Shown: piece by piece, positions 48,453 through 56,721 of the stretch
Numbering within the stretch: the stretch's first letter is position 1
Layout of the letters: every line of letters begins with the position of its first letter
Assembly (NCBI RefSeq): GCF_947495925.1
Contig: NZ_CANMAU010000002.1
Coordinates: 310,001-374,000, forward strand
Direction: 5' to 3'
Length of the DNA: 64,000 bases
Source: an uncultured Algibacter sp.
GTDB taxonomy: Bacteria > Bacteroidota > Bacteroidia > Flavobacteriales > Flavobacteriaceae
Program-made: the position numbers and the translations under genes
The notes under the pieces: model-generated
What the model was told of the DNA's origin: nothing
Database searches by the model: none
What the model saw: only the letters and a program-made list of their open reading frames with translations

Positions 48453-49574
48453 ATGAACAAAACAGTAAAAATTATTTTAGTCTTAGTAGTTATTGTACTA
48501 CTTGCTTTTGTGTTAAAGTATTTTAAAGATGCAAATTCCAAAAGTATTGTAGATTATAAAGTAGAAGAACCCTTTTATACTTCTATAAATACGAAAGCAG
48601 TCGCAACAGGAAAGTTAAACCCAGAAGAAGAAATTGAGCTTAAGCCTCAAATTTCCGGAATTGTGGACAAGATTTTAGTAGAGGAAGGAGATGTCGTGGA
48701 GAAAGGTGACTTAATAGCTAATATTAGAGTAGTTCCTAATGAACAAAATTTAGTGAGCGCTAAAAGTAGAATAGCAACTGCAAAATTGTCGTTTGAAAAT
48801 TCTAAAACATTATATAATAGAAATAAGGCACTTTTTGATAAAGGTGTGATATCAAAACAAGATTTTGAAAATAGTGAGTTATCTTATTTTCAAGCTAAAG
48901 AGTCTTTTACACAAGCTCAAAATGATTATCAGATTATCAAAAAAGGATCTATCTCAGGAGGAAGCTCTGCTAATACTAATATTGTAGCTCAAATTTCTGG
49001 AACAATATTAGAAATTCCTGTACGTGAAGGAGATCAAGTGATTCAGAGTAATAATTTTAATGCAGGAACAACTATTGCTACCATAGCAAACATGAGCTTT
49101 ATGATATTTGAAGGAAAGTTAGATGAGGCCGAAGTAGGTAAAGTAAGCGAAGGGAAAGAGATAAAAGTTATTTTAGGAGCTATTCAAGATAGAGAGTTTC
49201 CAGCAAAATTAACCTTTGTTGCGCCTAAAGGTATTGAAGAAAACGGTGCCGTACAATTTACTATTAAGGCAGATGTGAAAATTGATTCCTTAAGAAATAT
49301 AAGAGCGGGGTACAGCGCTAATGCCGAGATAGATTTGGATAATAAGGATAGTATTTTGGCTATTAGAGAAGCTTTACTTCAATATAACAGAATTACAGAA
49401 AAACCGTTTGTAGAAATTATGGGTGAGGACAATAAATTCAATAAAAAAGATGTAGAGCTTGGGCTTTCTGATGGCATAAATGTTGAAATAACAGAAGGTG
49501 TGGAAGAGGGAGATAAAATTAAAGTATGGAATAAAGCATCAAAAGATAATGAGGATGAGAAAGAAGAAGAGTAG
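48453..49574 (+). CDS. efflux RND/ABC periplasmic adaptor subunit (HlyD/MacA family)
   Basis: Periplasmic adaptor of 373 residues linking the permeases to the TolC-like protein. One N-terminal helix (about 5-24), a split biotinyl-lipoyl-like domain (VDKILVEEGDVVEKGDLIANI at about 70-90), a helical hairpin (about 95-165), a second lipoyl half and beta-barrel domains to about 345. The acidic/basic tail (KASKDNEDEKEEE) overlaps the start of the next gene by about 20 nt. Confidence 0.94.
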   Translation: MNKTVKIILVLVVIVLLAFVLKYFKDANSKSIVDYKVEEPFYTSINTKAVATGKLNPEEEIELKPQISGIVDKILVEEGDVVEKGDLIANIRVVPNEQNLVSAKSRIATAKLSFENSKTLYNRNKALFDKGVISKQDFENSELSYFQAKESFTQAQNDYQIIKKGSISGGSSANTNIVAQISGTILEIPVREGDQVIQSNNFNAGTTIATIANMSFMIFEGKLDEAEVGKVSEGKEIKVILGAIQDREFPAKLTFVAPKGIEENGAVQFTIKADVKIDSLRNIRAGYSANAEIDLDNKDSILAIREALLQYNRITEKPFVEIMGEDNKFNKKDVELGLSDGINVEITEGVEEGDKIKVWNKASKDNEDEKEEE

Positions 49575-50940
49575 TATAGTCACTTTATTATTTATGCTGT
49601 TCATATCCCTAATAGGGATAGCTCAAGAAACAAAAGTGTGGTCTTTAAAAGAGTGTGTAGATTATACCTTAGAAAATAATATTCGTGTTAAACAAACGGC
49701 ACTAGACGTTAATACAGCCGATGAAAACTTGATAACAGCAAAAGGTAATTTTTTACCTAACTTATCTGGGTCGGCAACACAAAATTTTAATTTTGGGTCG
49801 TTTATTAATCAAGATCAACGACGAATTTCTACGGATTCACGAGGAAATACCTTTGGATTAAATACTGGTGTTGTTTTGTTTAATGGATTTCAAAACACAA
49901 GTGTTTATAGGCAGGCGAAATTAGGAATTGAATCCAGTAAATTACAATTATCTATTTTAAAAGATAATATCTCATTGAATGTGGTAAACCAGTACTTAAG
50001 TGTTTTGCTTAATAAGGAAAACTTAAAAGTAGCAGAAGATCAAATTCAAGTCACTAAAAAGCGTCAAGAGCAGATTAAGGAGCTGGTTGATTCTGGGGTA
50101 AGACCAAAGGCCGATTTATTTGATGTTAATGCTCAATTGGCAAGCGATCAAGAACAATTGACCAATGTGAAAAATAATGTAGACTTAGCGTTATTGAGTC
50201 TAGCACAACTGATGCAAATTTCTCACCGCGGGTTTGATGTTCAAGACATGGAAATGAAGTTACCAGCAGTGTTGCTAGAACATAAAAGTGCTGATGATAT
50301 TTATAATTTTGCTTTGACTAGTAGGCCAGAAATTAAGCAGGCAGAATTAAATATTGAAGATTCAGAGTTAGGTATTGATATTGCTAAAAGTGCTTATTAT
50401 CCAACATTGAGTTTTGGAGCTGGTATGTTCACATCCTATCAACATCAACAAGGGCAAGATGATGTTAGGCCAATAATTGATCCTGATAATCCTCCTAATA
50501 TCATTTTAATTCCTAACGGTTTTGGAAAGCAACTTAATGATAATTTAGGTTACAATTTTGGATTTAACTTAAACGTTCCGATTTTTAATAGAATGCAGAC
50601 AAAAGCCAATGTGACTCGTGCAAAAATTAACAATGAGCGTATTGCTTTTGCTTTAGAACAAGAAAAACAAGATTTAAGAACAAATATAGAACAGGCTTAC
50701 GCAGATGCCAAGGCTGCATTTAATCAATTTGAGTCTTCTAAATTGTCTCTTGATGCTCAAAACGAATCTTTCAAGAATGCGCAAGAAAGCTATAATCTTG
50801 GTGTAATGAATGCTTTCGAATTTGAACAAGTTCGAAATAGGTTAATTAATGCGGAATCTAGTTTAATTAATTCAAAATATAATTTTGTGTTTAAGACAAA
50901 AGTTTTAGACTTTTACCTCGGAAAATCATTAACAGATTAA
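49555..50940 (+). CDS. TolC family outer-membrane efflux protein
   Basis: Outer-membrane channel of about 461 residues. The ATG at 49555 starts MRKKKSSIVTLLFMLFISLI with signal cleavage after IGIAQ; an ATG at 49549 is also possible, while longer starts lack sense before the signal peptide. The mature protein opens with WSLKECVDYTLENNIRVKQ and has two TolC repeats of long coiled helices with short strands (about 25-230 and 235-455). It is the last gene of the efflux operon; tsaB starts 1 bp later. Confidence 0.95.
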   Translation: MRKKKSSIVTLLFMLFISLIGIAQETKVWSLKECVDYTLENNIRVKQTALDVNTADENLITAKGNFLPNLSGSATQNFNFGSFINQDQRRISTDSRGNTFGLNTGVVLFNGFQNTSVYRQAKLGIESSKLQLSILKDNISLNVVNQYLSVLLNKENLKVAEDQIQVTKKRQEQIKELVDSGVRPKADLFDVNAQLASDQEQLTNVKNNVDLALLSLAQLMQISHRGFDVQDMEMKLPAVLLEHKSADDIYNFALTSRPEIKQAELNIEDSELGIDIAKSAYYPTLSFGAGMFTSYQHQQGQDDVRPIIDPDNPPNIILIPNGFGKQLNDNLGYNFGFNLNVPIFNRMQTKANVTRAKINNERIAFALEQEKQDLRTNIEQAYADAKAAFNQFESSKLSLDAQNESFKNAQESYNLGVMNAFEFEQVRNRLINAESSLINSKYNFVFKTKVLDFYLGKSLTD

Positions 50941-50941
50941 A

Positions 50942-51619
50942 TTGAGCACATATATTCTTAATATTGAGACTGCAACTACTAATTGTTCTGTTTCGCTATC
51001 CGATAATGGTGAAACCATTATGATAAAAGAAGATAATGATAAAAGTTATTCTCATGCAGAAAGGCTTCATGTTTATATCGAATCTGTTTTAAAAGAAGCT
51101 CATATAAGTTCTGTTGATTTAAGTGCAATTGCCATAAGTAAAGGTCCAGGTTCTTACACAGGACTTCGCATTGGTGTTTCTGCTGCCAAAGGATTGTGCT
51201 TTGCTATGGACAAGCCATTAATTTCGGTGGCCACCTTACAAGCACTGGCTTGGCAAGTCACAATAAAAGAAGGTTGTATCGTAGCCATGCTAGATGCCAG
51301 AAGAATGGAAGTATATTCTGCAATATTTGATGCTAATCACAGTCAAATAAGAAATACACAAGCTCAAATTTTAGATGAAGCCTCATTTTCTGAATATCTT
51401 GAAAAAGGGAAAGTATATTTTATTGGGAATGGTGTTGAAAAAACAAAAGCACTTATAGAGCACCCAAATGCGGTATTTATTGATGGTAAACTACCCTCAG
51501 CTAATGAAATGAGTAATTTGGCTTTTACAAAATATCAAAAAAGCGACACCGAAGATGTCGCTTATTTTGAACCATATTATTTAAAAGACTTTATAGCTTT
51601 AAAGCCTAAAAAAGCTTAG
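50942..51619 (+). CDS. tsaB: tRNA threonylcarbamoyladenosine biosynthesis protein TsaB
   Basis: Partner of TsaD in forming N6-threonylcarbamoyladenosine at position 37 of ANN-decoding tRNAs. The 225-residue protein starts YILNIETATTNCSVSLS and includes ISKGPGSYTGLRIGVSAAKG, the TsaB hallmark. The start codon is TTG at 50942, because the conserved N-terminus begins there and no ATG is near. It follows the efflux operon by 1 bp. Its stop codon overlaps the stop of the convergent mscS gene, and its 3' coding part contains a hairpin that reads as the mscS terminator. Confidence 0.96.
   Translation: MSTYILNIETATTNCSVSLSDNGETIMIKEDNDKSYSHAERLHVYIESVLKEAHISSVDLSAIAISKGPGSYTGLRIGVSAAKGLCFAMDKPLISVATLQALAWQVTIKEGCIVAMLDARRMEVYSAIFDANHSQIRNTQAQILDEASFSEYLEKGKVYFIGNGVEKTKALIEHPNAVFIDGKLPSANEMSNLAFTKYQKSDTEDVAYFEPYYLKDFIALKPKKA
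51537..51563 (-). terminator. mscS terminator inside the tsaB coding sequence
   Basis: Perfect 8-nt arms AAGCGACA/TGTCGCTT separated by 7 nt. On the minus strand the loop region holds C-TTCG-G, and the hairpin is followed by T6. It is 53 nt past the mscS stop codon and reads as an intrinsic terminator only on the minus strand. It lies within codons of tsaB near SDTEDVAYFEPY. Confidence 0.8.
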
Positions 51620-52431
51620 GCATTTTTATGTATTTCAACTTGATGTGGGTAAGGAATTTCTATGCCCGCTTTATCAAGAGCTTCTTTTACGTTTTCGGTA
51701 ATACCGAAATAAACATCCCAATAGTCATCAGCCGTACTCCATGGTCTTACAGCAAAGTTTACCGAACTATCTGCAAGTTCAGAAACATTTACAGAGGGAG
51801 CTGGCTCTTTTAATACCTGAGGATGCGATGTTAAAACATCCATTAAAACCTCTTTGGTTTTCTTGATATCAGCATCATAGCTTACACCTATAACTAAGTC
51901 AACACGACGCGTCCCTTCAGTGGTGTAGTTAATGATATTTCCGTTAGATAACGATCCATTTGGAATAATAATCTCTCTATTAGAAAGACCTGTTAACTTG
52001 GTGGTAAAAATTTCTATTTCTTTAACAACACCTATTTCTCCTTGAGCTTCTATTAAATCTCCTATTTTGAAAGGTTTGAATATCATTATTAATACACCTC
52101 CAGCAAAATTCCCTAATGAACCTTGAAGCGCTAAACCAATAGCTAAACCAGCAGCTGCTATTATTGCGGCAAATGAAGTGGTTTCAACACCTACAGTACC
52201 AAGAACAACTATTATGAGTACAATTTTAAGACCCCAGCCCAAAAGGTTTAATAAAAACTTTTGAAGACTCTCATCATAGCCACCTTTGGCCATTACTTTT
52301 TTTGTGGTTTTTAAAAGTTTTTTGATAATCCAACCTCCAATTACCCAAATAAGAATCGCTCCAATAATCTTAAGGCCATAATCGGCGGCTAGCTCAATCC
52401 ATTTTTCTGTGTCAATACTTTCTAAATTCAT
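51616..52431 (-). CDS. mechanosensitive ion channel, MscS family
   Basis: Small-conductance mechanosensitive channel of 271 residues that protects against osmotic downshift. Three N-terminal helices (about 17-36, 61-82, 85-108) precede the MscS beta domain (about 108-175; GDLIEAQGEIGVVKEIEIFTT) and the C-terminal alpha-beta domain to about 265. The pore helix region has AAAGLAIGLALQGSLGNFAGG with the Gly/Ala pattern of TM3. It is convergent with tsaB, with stop codons sharing three bases. Confidence 0.95.
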   Translation of the reverse strand: MNLESIDTEKWIELAADYGLKIIGAILIWVIGGWIIKKLLKTTKKVMAKGGYDESLQKFLLNLLGWGLKIVLIIVVLGTVGVETTSFAAIIAAAGLAIGLALQGSLGNFAGGVLIMIFKPFKIGDLIEAQGEIGVVKEIEIFTTKLTGLSNREIIIPNGSLSNGNIINYTTEGTRRVDLVIGVSYDADIKKTKEVLMDVLTSHPQVLKEPAPSVNVSELADSSVNFAVRPWSTADDYWDVYFGITENVKEALDKAGIEIPYPHQVEIHKNA

Positions 52432-52521
52432 GTTTTTTAAATTAATTAGTAATACTAGTAATACAAAATTAAGACTATTTAAGGTGTTTCGTTCTTTTAG
52501 ATGTAAAAAAATGATTAATTT

Positions 52522-52875
52522 TTACAATAAGAGACTTACTAAAGCTGCAAGAGCAGGAACAGATTGAATATAAAACAATTTTATCTTCTTCGTGGTGTAA
52601 GCCCCATAGATTCCAGCTAAAGCCACACATGTTAAAAAGAAAATAGCAATTCTTATATCATTTGCCATAATAGCAAAAACAAGTCCAGCAGATAAAAAGC
52701 CATTATACAGACCTTGGTTTGCAGCTAATACCTTGGTGTCCTCTGCAAACTGTTTGGACTTTAATCCGAATGTTTTGATGCCCTTAGGAGAAGTCCATAA
52801 AAACATTTCTAAAACTAAGAAATAGAAATGTAAAAGTGCAACGAAAAGTATTAAACAAATTGCTAGTGTATTCAT
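52522..52875 (-). CDS. DUF1304 family membrane protein
   Basis: Integral membrane protein of 117 residues with four helices (about 1-22, 52-68, 72-88, 98-116). The first helix and LFYFLVLEMFLWTSPKGIKTFGLK-like region, then NQGLYNGFLSAGLVFA, match the DUF1304 pattern. No function is established. It sits between mscS and a GH86-like gene on the same strand. Confidence 0.88.
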   Translation of the reverse strand: MNTLAICLILFVALLHFYFLVLEMFLWTSPKGIKTFGLKSKQFAEDTKVLAANQGLYNGFLSAGLVFAIMANDIRIAIFFLTCVALAGIYGAYTTKKIKLFYIQSVPALAALVSLLL

Positions 52876-52935
52876 GTTTGTTTCTTTGTTAGGTCCATTG
52901 TTCCTTCATTGATCAAATGAATAAAACGATATTTT

Positions 52936-55900
52936 TTAAAGTTTTGAGGCTTTAACCAGTTTAAAAATCTTTTGAGATTTCTGATTATATACTTTTATAA
53001 AATACACACCTTCAGGAAGATTATCAACAGAAAGAGTTGTAGGAAGGCCGTTAATAGCAATGTCTTTTATTAAACTACCTCTTAAGTCATAAATAGTTAT
53101 ATTAAAACTATCATTTATATTAGCAAATATTGATACTTCTTCACTAGCTGGATTAGGAATAAGTTTTGCCGTTTTTAGTAGTACATTGCTATTCATACTT
53201 AATCCCTCAACTTCTCTCAATTCTATGCGTTCTAAATTCCATTGCCATGGATTTGTTCCTGAGGCTTCAATTCTTAAAGCATGAGTCCCTGATGTTAATT
53301 GAATGGTGTTTTGTGCTTTTAGCGGAATATAGGAATCCCACGCACCATTATTTAAAACTTGATCTTTTGATACTAGGGTGTTATCTATGTAACTGCTAAT
53401 TTCTGCATTATCAGATATAGTAGAAATAAAATAAATTATTTCGTATTCAGCTGTTTTAGATACATCAAATGTATATGTAATCCAGTCTCCAGAATTAACC
53501 CAATTTACACCAACACTTGATTTATTAACACCTAAAGGTACATGGCCATCGTTAAATGTCCCATCAGTATCAATAAAATTTTCAGCTTCAATTATTAAAG
53601 TGTTACCTGTGGGTATTGTAGCAACGGTAATTTCTGAATTGGCAGTATATGAGCCTCTGTCGGTTGTTACTGTTATTATCGCTGTTCCGTCTGATATTGC
53701 CGAAACGATTCCAAAATTATTTACGGTTGCAACATCCGTATTGTCTGAAGACCAAGAATAGGTGTTTATTGTGGCGTCGTTAGGTAAAATTGATGCTTGT
53801 AGTTGAAATTGTTCATTGTTTAAGGTTAAAGTTTTCGATTGAGGATTTAAAGAAACACCAGTAGTTTCAACAAAAACGCCATTTGGTGCCACGTTAACCT
53901 CAATAGAGGCATTGTGTATGGTATTCCCATTATTTGGATCTGTTAAAGAAGCTGTAATAGTTGCGTTTCCAAAAATAACTTTTCCTGTAATTTTTCCAGT
54001 ATTAGCTCCGACTTCTACGATGTTTGGATCGGATGAAGACCAAACAACATTTTGCTCTGTAGCATTTAAAGGAGTAATTGAAGAAGTTAGTTGAGTGGTA
54101 ATATAATACGGGATTTCTATAGTATTACCTTCTAATATAGAAATGTTTGCAACAGCTATAGCTGAAAAAGGAGTTACTGTTACCGTTATATTATCGCTAT
54201 GGTTTCCATCTGCACTTGTTGCCGTTATTGTAGTGCTTCCCTCAGCGTGAGCTGTAACAATCCCAAATTCATCTACGCTTGCAGCGGCATCATTACTTGA
54301 GGTCCATGTAATATTTTTGTCTGTAGCATTTTCTGGAGTAAATGTAATTGTAAGGGATTCTGTTAAACCTTCCATTAAAGATATGTCACCTCCCAAAGCT
54401 ATATCCTGTAACTCAATTTGTGTTGTAGAATCATCAAAACGAGACGGTTTTTTACTGAAACCCCAAATCTGCAGCATTGATGTGGCATATTCTGCCGAGT
54501 TTGGCATTGTTATTTCAAAAGTGTTATTTGTTTCTAGATGTTCAATTGGAATTGGTATTTCCATGACACCAAAAAAGACATTGCTCCCATTGTCCTCTTC
54601 AACGCCTCGCCAGTTATTATCAATGGTAATGCTATTTCCATTAACTTTAACAGAACTAGGATACATATGACTTACCCAAAATTTACCGCTTAATCGAAGT
54701 ACTGCTTCTCCAATAGATGGAACAACAATATTGTTAATATTCATAGAATAACTACCAGAATTGGCGTTAACTCTAAACATTTCTCCTCCAATGGCATTAG
54801 TTCCTGTTCCTAGTCTTTCTCCCATAAACTTTGTCTCAACTGATGTTTGATCAATAGGTATAGGTGTTTGATATTTATAGTCTAAAATGATGGTTGCCTC
54901 AGCTCCAATTGTAATTGACCCTGGTGCAGTTGATAACATCTGATCGGTCAACACGGGCTCACCAGCGATTCCTCTACCTTCATCTAAATAGAGATGCTTA
55001 AGATGAACGTTTTCTAAAACACTTGAATGGTCATCATATAGATTTAAATTTAACGTTTGTTCGGTTCTTGTTAAATTGTTTAAAATCAGGTACACATGAT
55101 TACCATCAATATATGAATCAACCTGAATATCTATATTGCTAGATTTTGTATCTACTCTAGTTCCATTAACATCAGACCATAATTCATAGAATTTAATAAA
55201 TTCAGACCATTGCCAATTACCACCAGAATCTTTATCCATCAAAGTATACGGGTATCTGTTTGTAACATTACCCTGCCCGTCTTTCCAATCACCCCATTCT
55301 GCTTTAATAGGGGTGAAAGGTACGGTATGCACAACATGAGATGGTCTTTCTAAAAACTGCATCAACATGGAATTAAAAGGTTTTAAGTTTTCCCAATCTC
55401 TTCGTTTGGGATCTATATTTGGTTTGTTTTGTTGGTACCCCGTAACTGCTCCGTACTCTGAAAGTACAATATCTTTTTTTGTTCCCAATTTATAAATGTC
55501 ATACCATTCCAAAATGTCCAACATGGCTTCAGTATGTCCGCCAGTTCTAAAAGAATAACTTCCGTTTGGAGATTCCCATTTAGGCCAATCATAAACATGA
55601 ATGCCGTAAAAATCCATATTACTCCCAGCTGCATCAATAAAACCTTGCCACATAACATCCCACTGATACCATGGCGAATTTTTGGTTGAAACAACCTCTG
55701 TGTCCATCATATTGTGCCATATTGCTATACCGTCGCCCTCTAAATATTGATCTAAATAATTTTGATCATATCTTGAAATTCCATCGGGTTTATAAAAGTC
55801 ATGTAAACCCCAGGTCATTCCACCAATTTTTGGGGCCTTAGACCCTAAGCGTTGTTTTATACCTTCGGCAACGAGGTTATGGTACTCCCAAATTTTCTCC

Positions 55901-56538
55901 TGACTGGTACACGTCATTACCCCCGTCATCATTAACATATCAATTTCATTAACAACTTCCCAGTAAGTTGGTAAAGGCTCTCCTGAATCCCCATTATTTT
56001 GAGCAAAATACTTATCTAGGTATTGCACAACCCATTCAGCAGAAGTGTCCACGTCATATGGTTGCCAACCTGTATCGGTAACACCATCTCCATTCCAGCT
56101 TAAAGTTGGATATAAGGGGTGAGGGTTTGTACCCATTATCATATGTCCTTTGTTTTTGTATTGATGGGCTAACCTTTCGGTTTCATAAAGTGTTTTTAGT
56201 CTATTTCCTTCGGTTACCATCCAATCTAAGTCTGCTTTAGCAGGTCTTGATGCATCCTGAGGTGTTAATTTAAATTTCCAAGTAGATGAGCCATTGTCTC
56301 TTCCAAAATAAACATCCAAGTCTTGAATTAAATAGTGTAATTTATCTTCTTCACCAATCCAATCATTCTCTGTTGGAGTTGAGTGGACATTAATATGGCG
56401 TTCTCTACTAAAGTCAGAAATGCCGTCTACAGAGTGTTCAATGTTTAGGTTAACATCTATTTCAATGTTTTGCGCAAAAGCGGATTTAGAAGAGGAATAA
56501 ATTAACAGTATTAGAATAACTAAATTTGAGGCTTTCAT
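52936..56538 (-). CDS. GH86-like beta-agarase/porphyranase with Ig-like, CBM6 and T9SS type A domains
   Basis: Predicted secreted galactanase of 1200 residues acting on agar or porphyran. Signal peptide about 1-22 (SAFAQ). The catalytic part (about 30-560) shows RERHINVHS, TWKFKLTPQD, WEVVNEID with likely acid/base Glu198, DFYGIHVYDWP, and LSEYGA with likely nucleophile Glu361; these match the GH86 pattern of a (beta/alpha)8 barrel followed by beta domains (about 560-700). Three BIG2-like Ig domains lie at about 704-980, a CBM6-like domain (IIEAENF, WVNSGDWITYTFDV) at about 980-1108, and a T9SS type A sorting tail (about 1125-1200, IPNPASEEV to LPEGVYFIKVYN). It is alone, without SusCD genes or other galactan enzymes nearby. 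Which polysaccharide it cuts cannot be told from sequence. Confidence 0.88.
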   Translation of the reverse strand: MKASNLVILILLIYSSSKSAFAQNIEIDVNLNIEHSVDGISDFSRERHINVHSTPTENDWIGEEDKLHYLIQDLDVYFGRDNGSSTWKFKLTPQDASRPAKADLDWMVTEGNRLKTLYETERLAHQYKNKGHMIMGTNPHPLYPTLSWNGDGVTDTGWQPYDVDTSAEWVVQYLDKYFAQNNGDSGEPLPTYWEVVNEIDMLMMTGVMTCTSQEKIWEYHNLVAEGIKQRLGSKAPKIGGMTWGLHDFYKPDGISRYDQNYLDQYLEGDGIAIWHNMMDTEVVSTKNSPWYQWDVMWQGFIDAAGSNMDFYGIHVYDWPKWESPNGSYSFRTGGHTEAMLDILEWYDIYKLGTKKDIVLSEYGAVTGYQQNKPNIDPKRRDWENLKPFNSMLMQFLERPSHVVHTVPFTPIKAEWGDWKDGQGNVTNRYPYTLMDKDSGGNWQWSEFIKFYELWSDVNGTRVDTKSSNIDIQVDSYIDGNHVYLILNNLTRTEQTLNLNLYDDHSSVLENVHLKHLYLDEGRGIAGEPVLTDQMLSTAPGSITIGAEATIILDYKYQTPIPIDQTSVETKFMGERLGTGTNAIGGEMFRVNANSGSYSMNINNIVVPSIGEAVLRLSGKFWVSHMYPSSVKVNGNSITIDNNWRGVEEDNGSNVFFGVMEIPIPIEHLETNNTFEITMPNSAEYATSMLQIWGFSKKPSRFDDSTTQIELQDIALGGDISLMEGLTESLTITFTPENATDKNITWTSSNDAAASVDEFGIVTAHAEGSTTITATSADGNHSDNITVTVTPFSAIAVANISILEGNTIEIPYYITTQLTSSITPLNATEQNVVWSSSDPNIVEVGANTGKITGKVIFGNATITASLTDPNNGNTIHNASIEVNVAPNGVFVETTGVSLNPQSKTLTLNNEQFQLQASILPNDATINTYSWSSDNTDVATVNNFGIVSAISDGTAIITVTTDRGSYTANSEITVATIPTGNTLIIEAENFIDTDGTFNDGHVPLGVNKSSVGVNWVNSGDWITYTFDVSKTAEYEIIYFISTISDNAEISSYIDNTLVSKDQVLNNGAWDSYIPLKAQNTIQLTSGTHALRIEASGTNPWQWNLERIELREVEGLSMNSNVLLKTAKLIPNPASEEVSIFANINDSFNITIYDLRGSLIKDIAINGLPTTLSVDNLPEGVYFIKVYNQKSQKIFKLVKASKL

Positions 56539-56721
56539 TGTTATTTGGTTTAGTCTTTTTTTAGTGCTTACAAATTAAGCATCCAACACCATCATATGGC
56601 ATATTTAACTGTATTTAAACTTGACAAGATCTTCTTTACTGCGATATTTTTAGAGGTTCGTTAAGCTATAGTGCGACTAAATGCATAGTATAACAAAGTA
56701 GCGTTAATAAGGCTCTAGTTA

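Noticed and set aside
54317-54670. A 117-codon plus-strand frame inside the GH86-like gene
   Set aside because: It is antisense to the Ig-like and beta domains, with no promoter or recognisable motif.
56539-56721. Insertion scar or mobile element edge beside the GH86-like gene
   Set aside because: I looked for terminal inverted repeats or target duplications in the gaps on both sides and saw none, so no mobile element is claimed.
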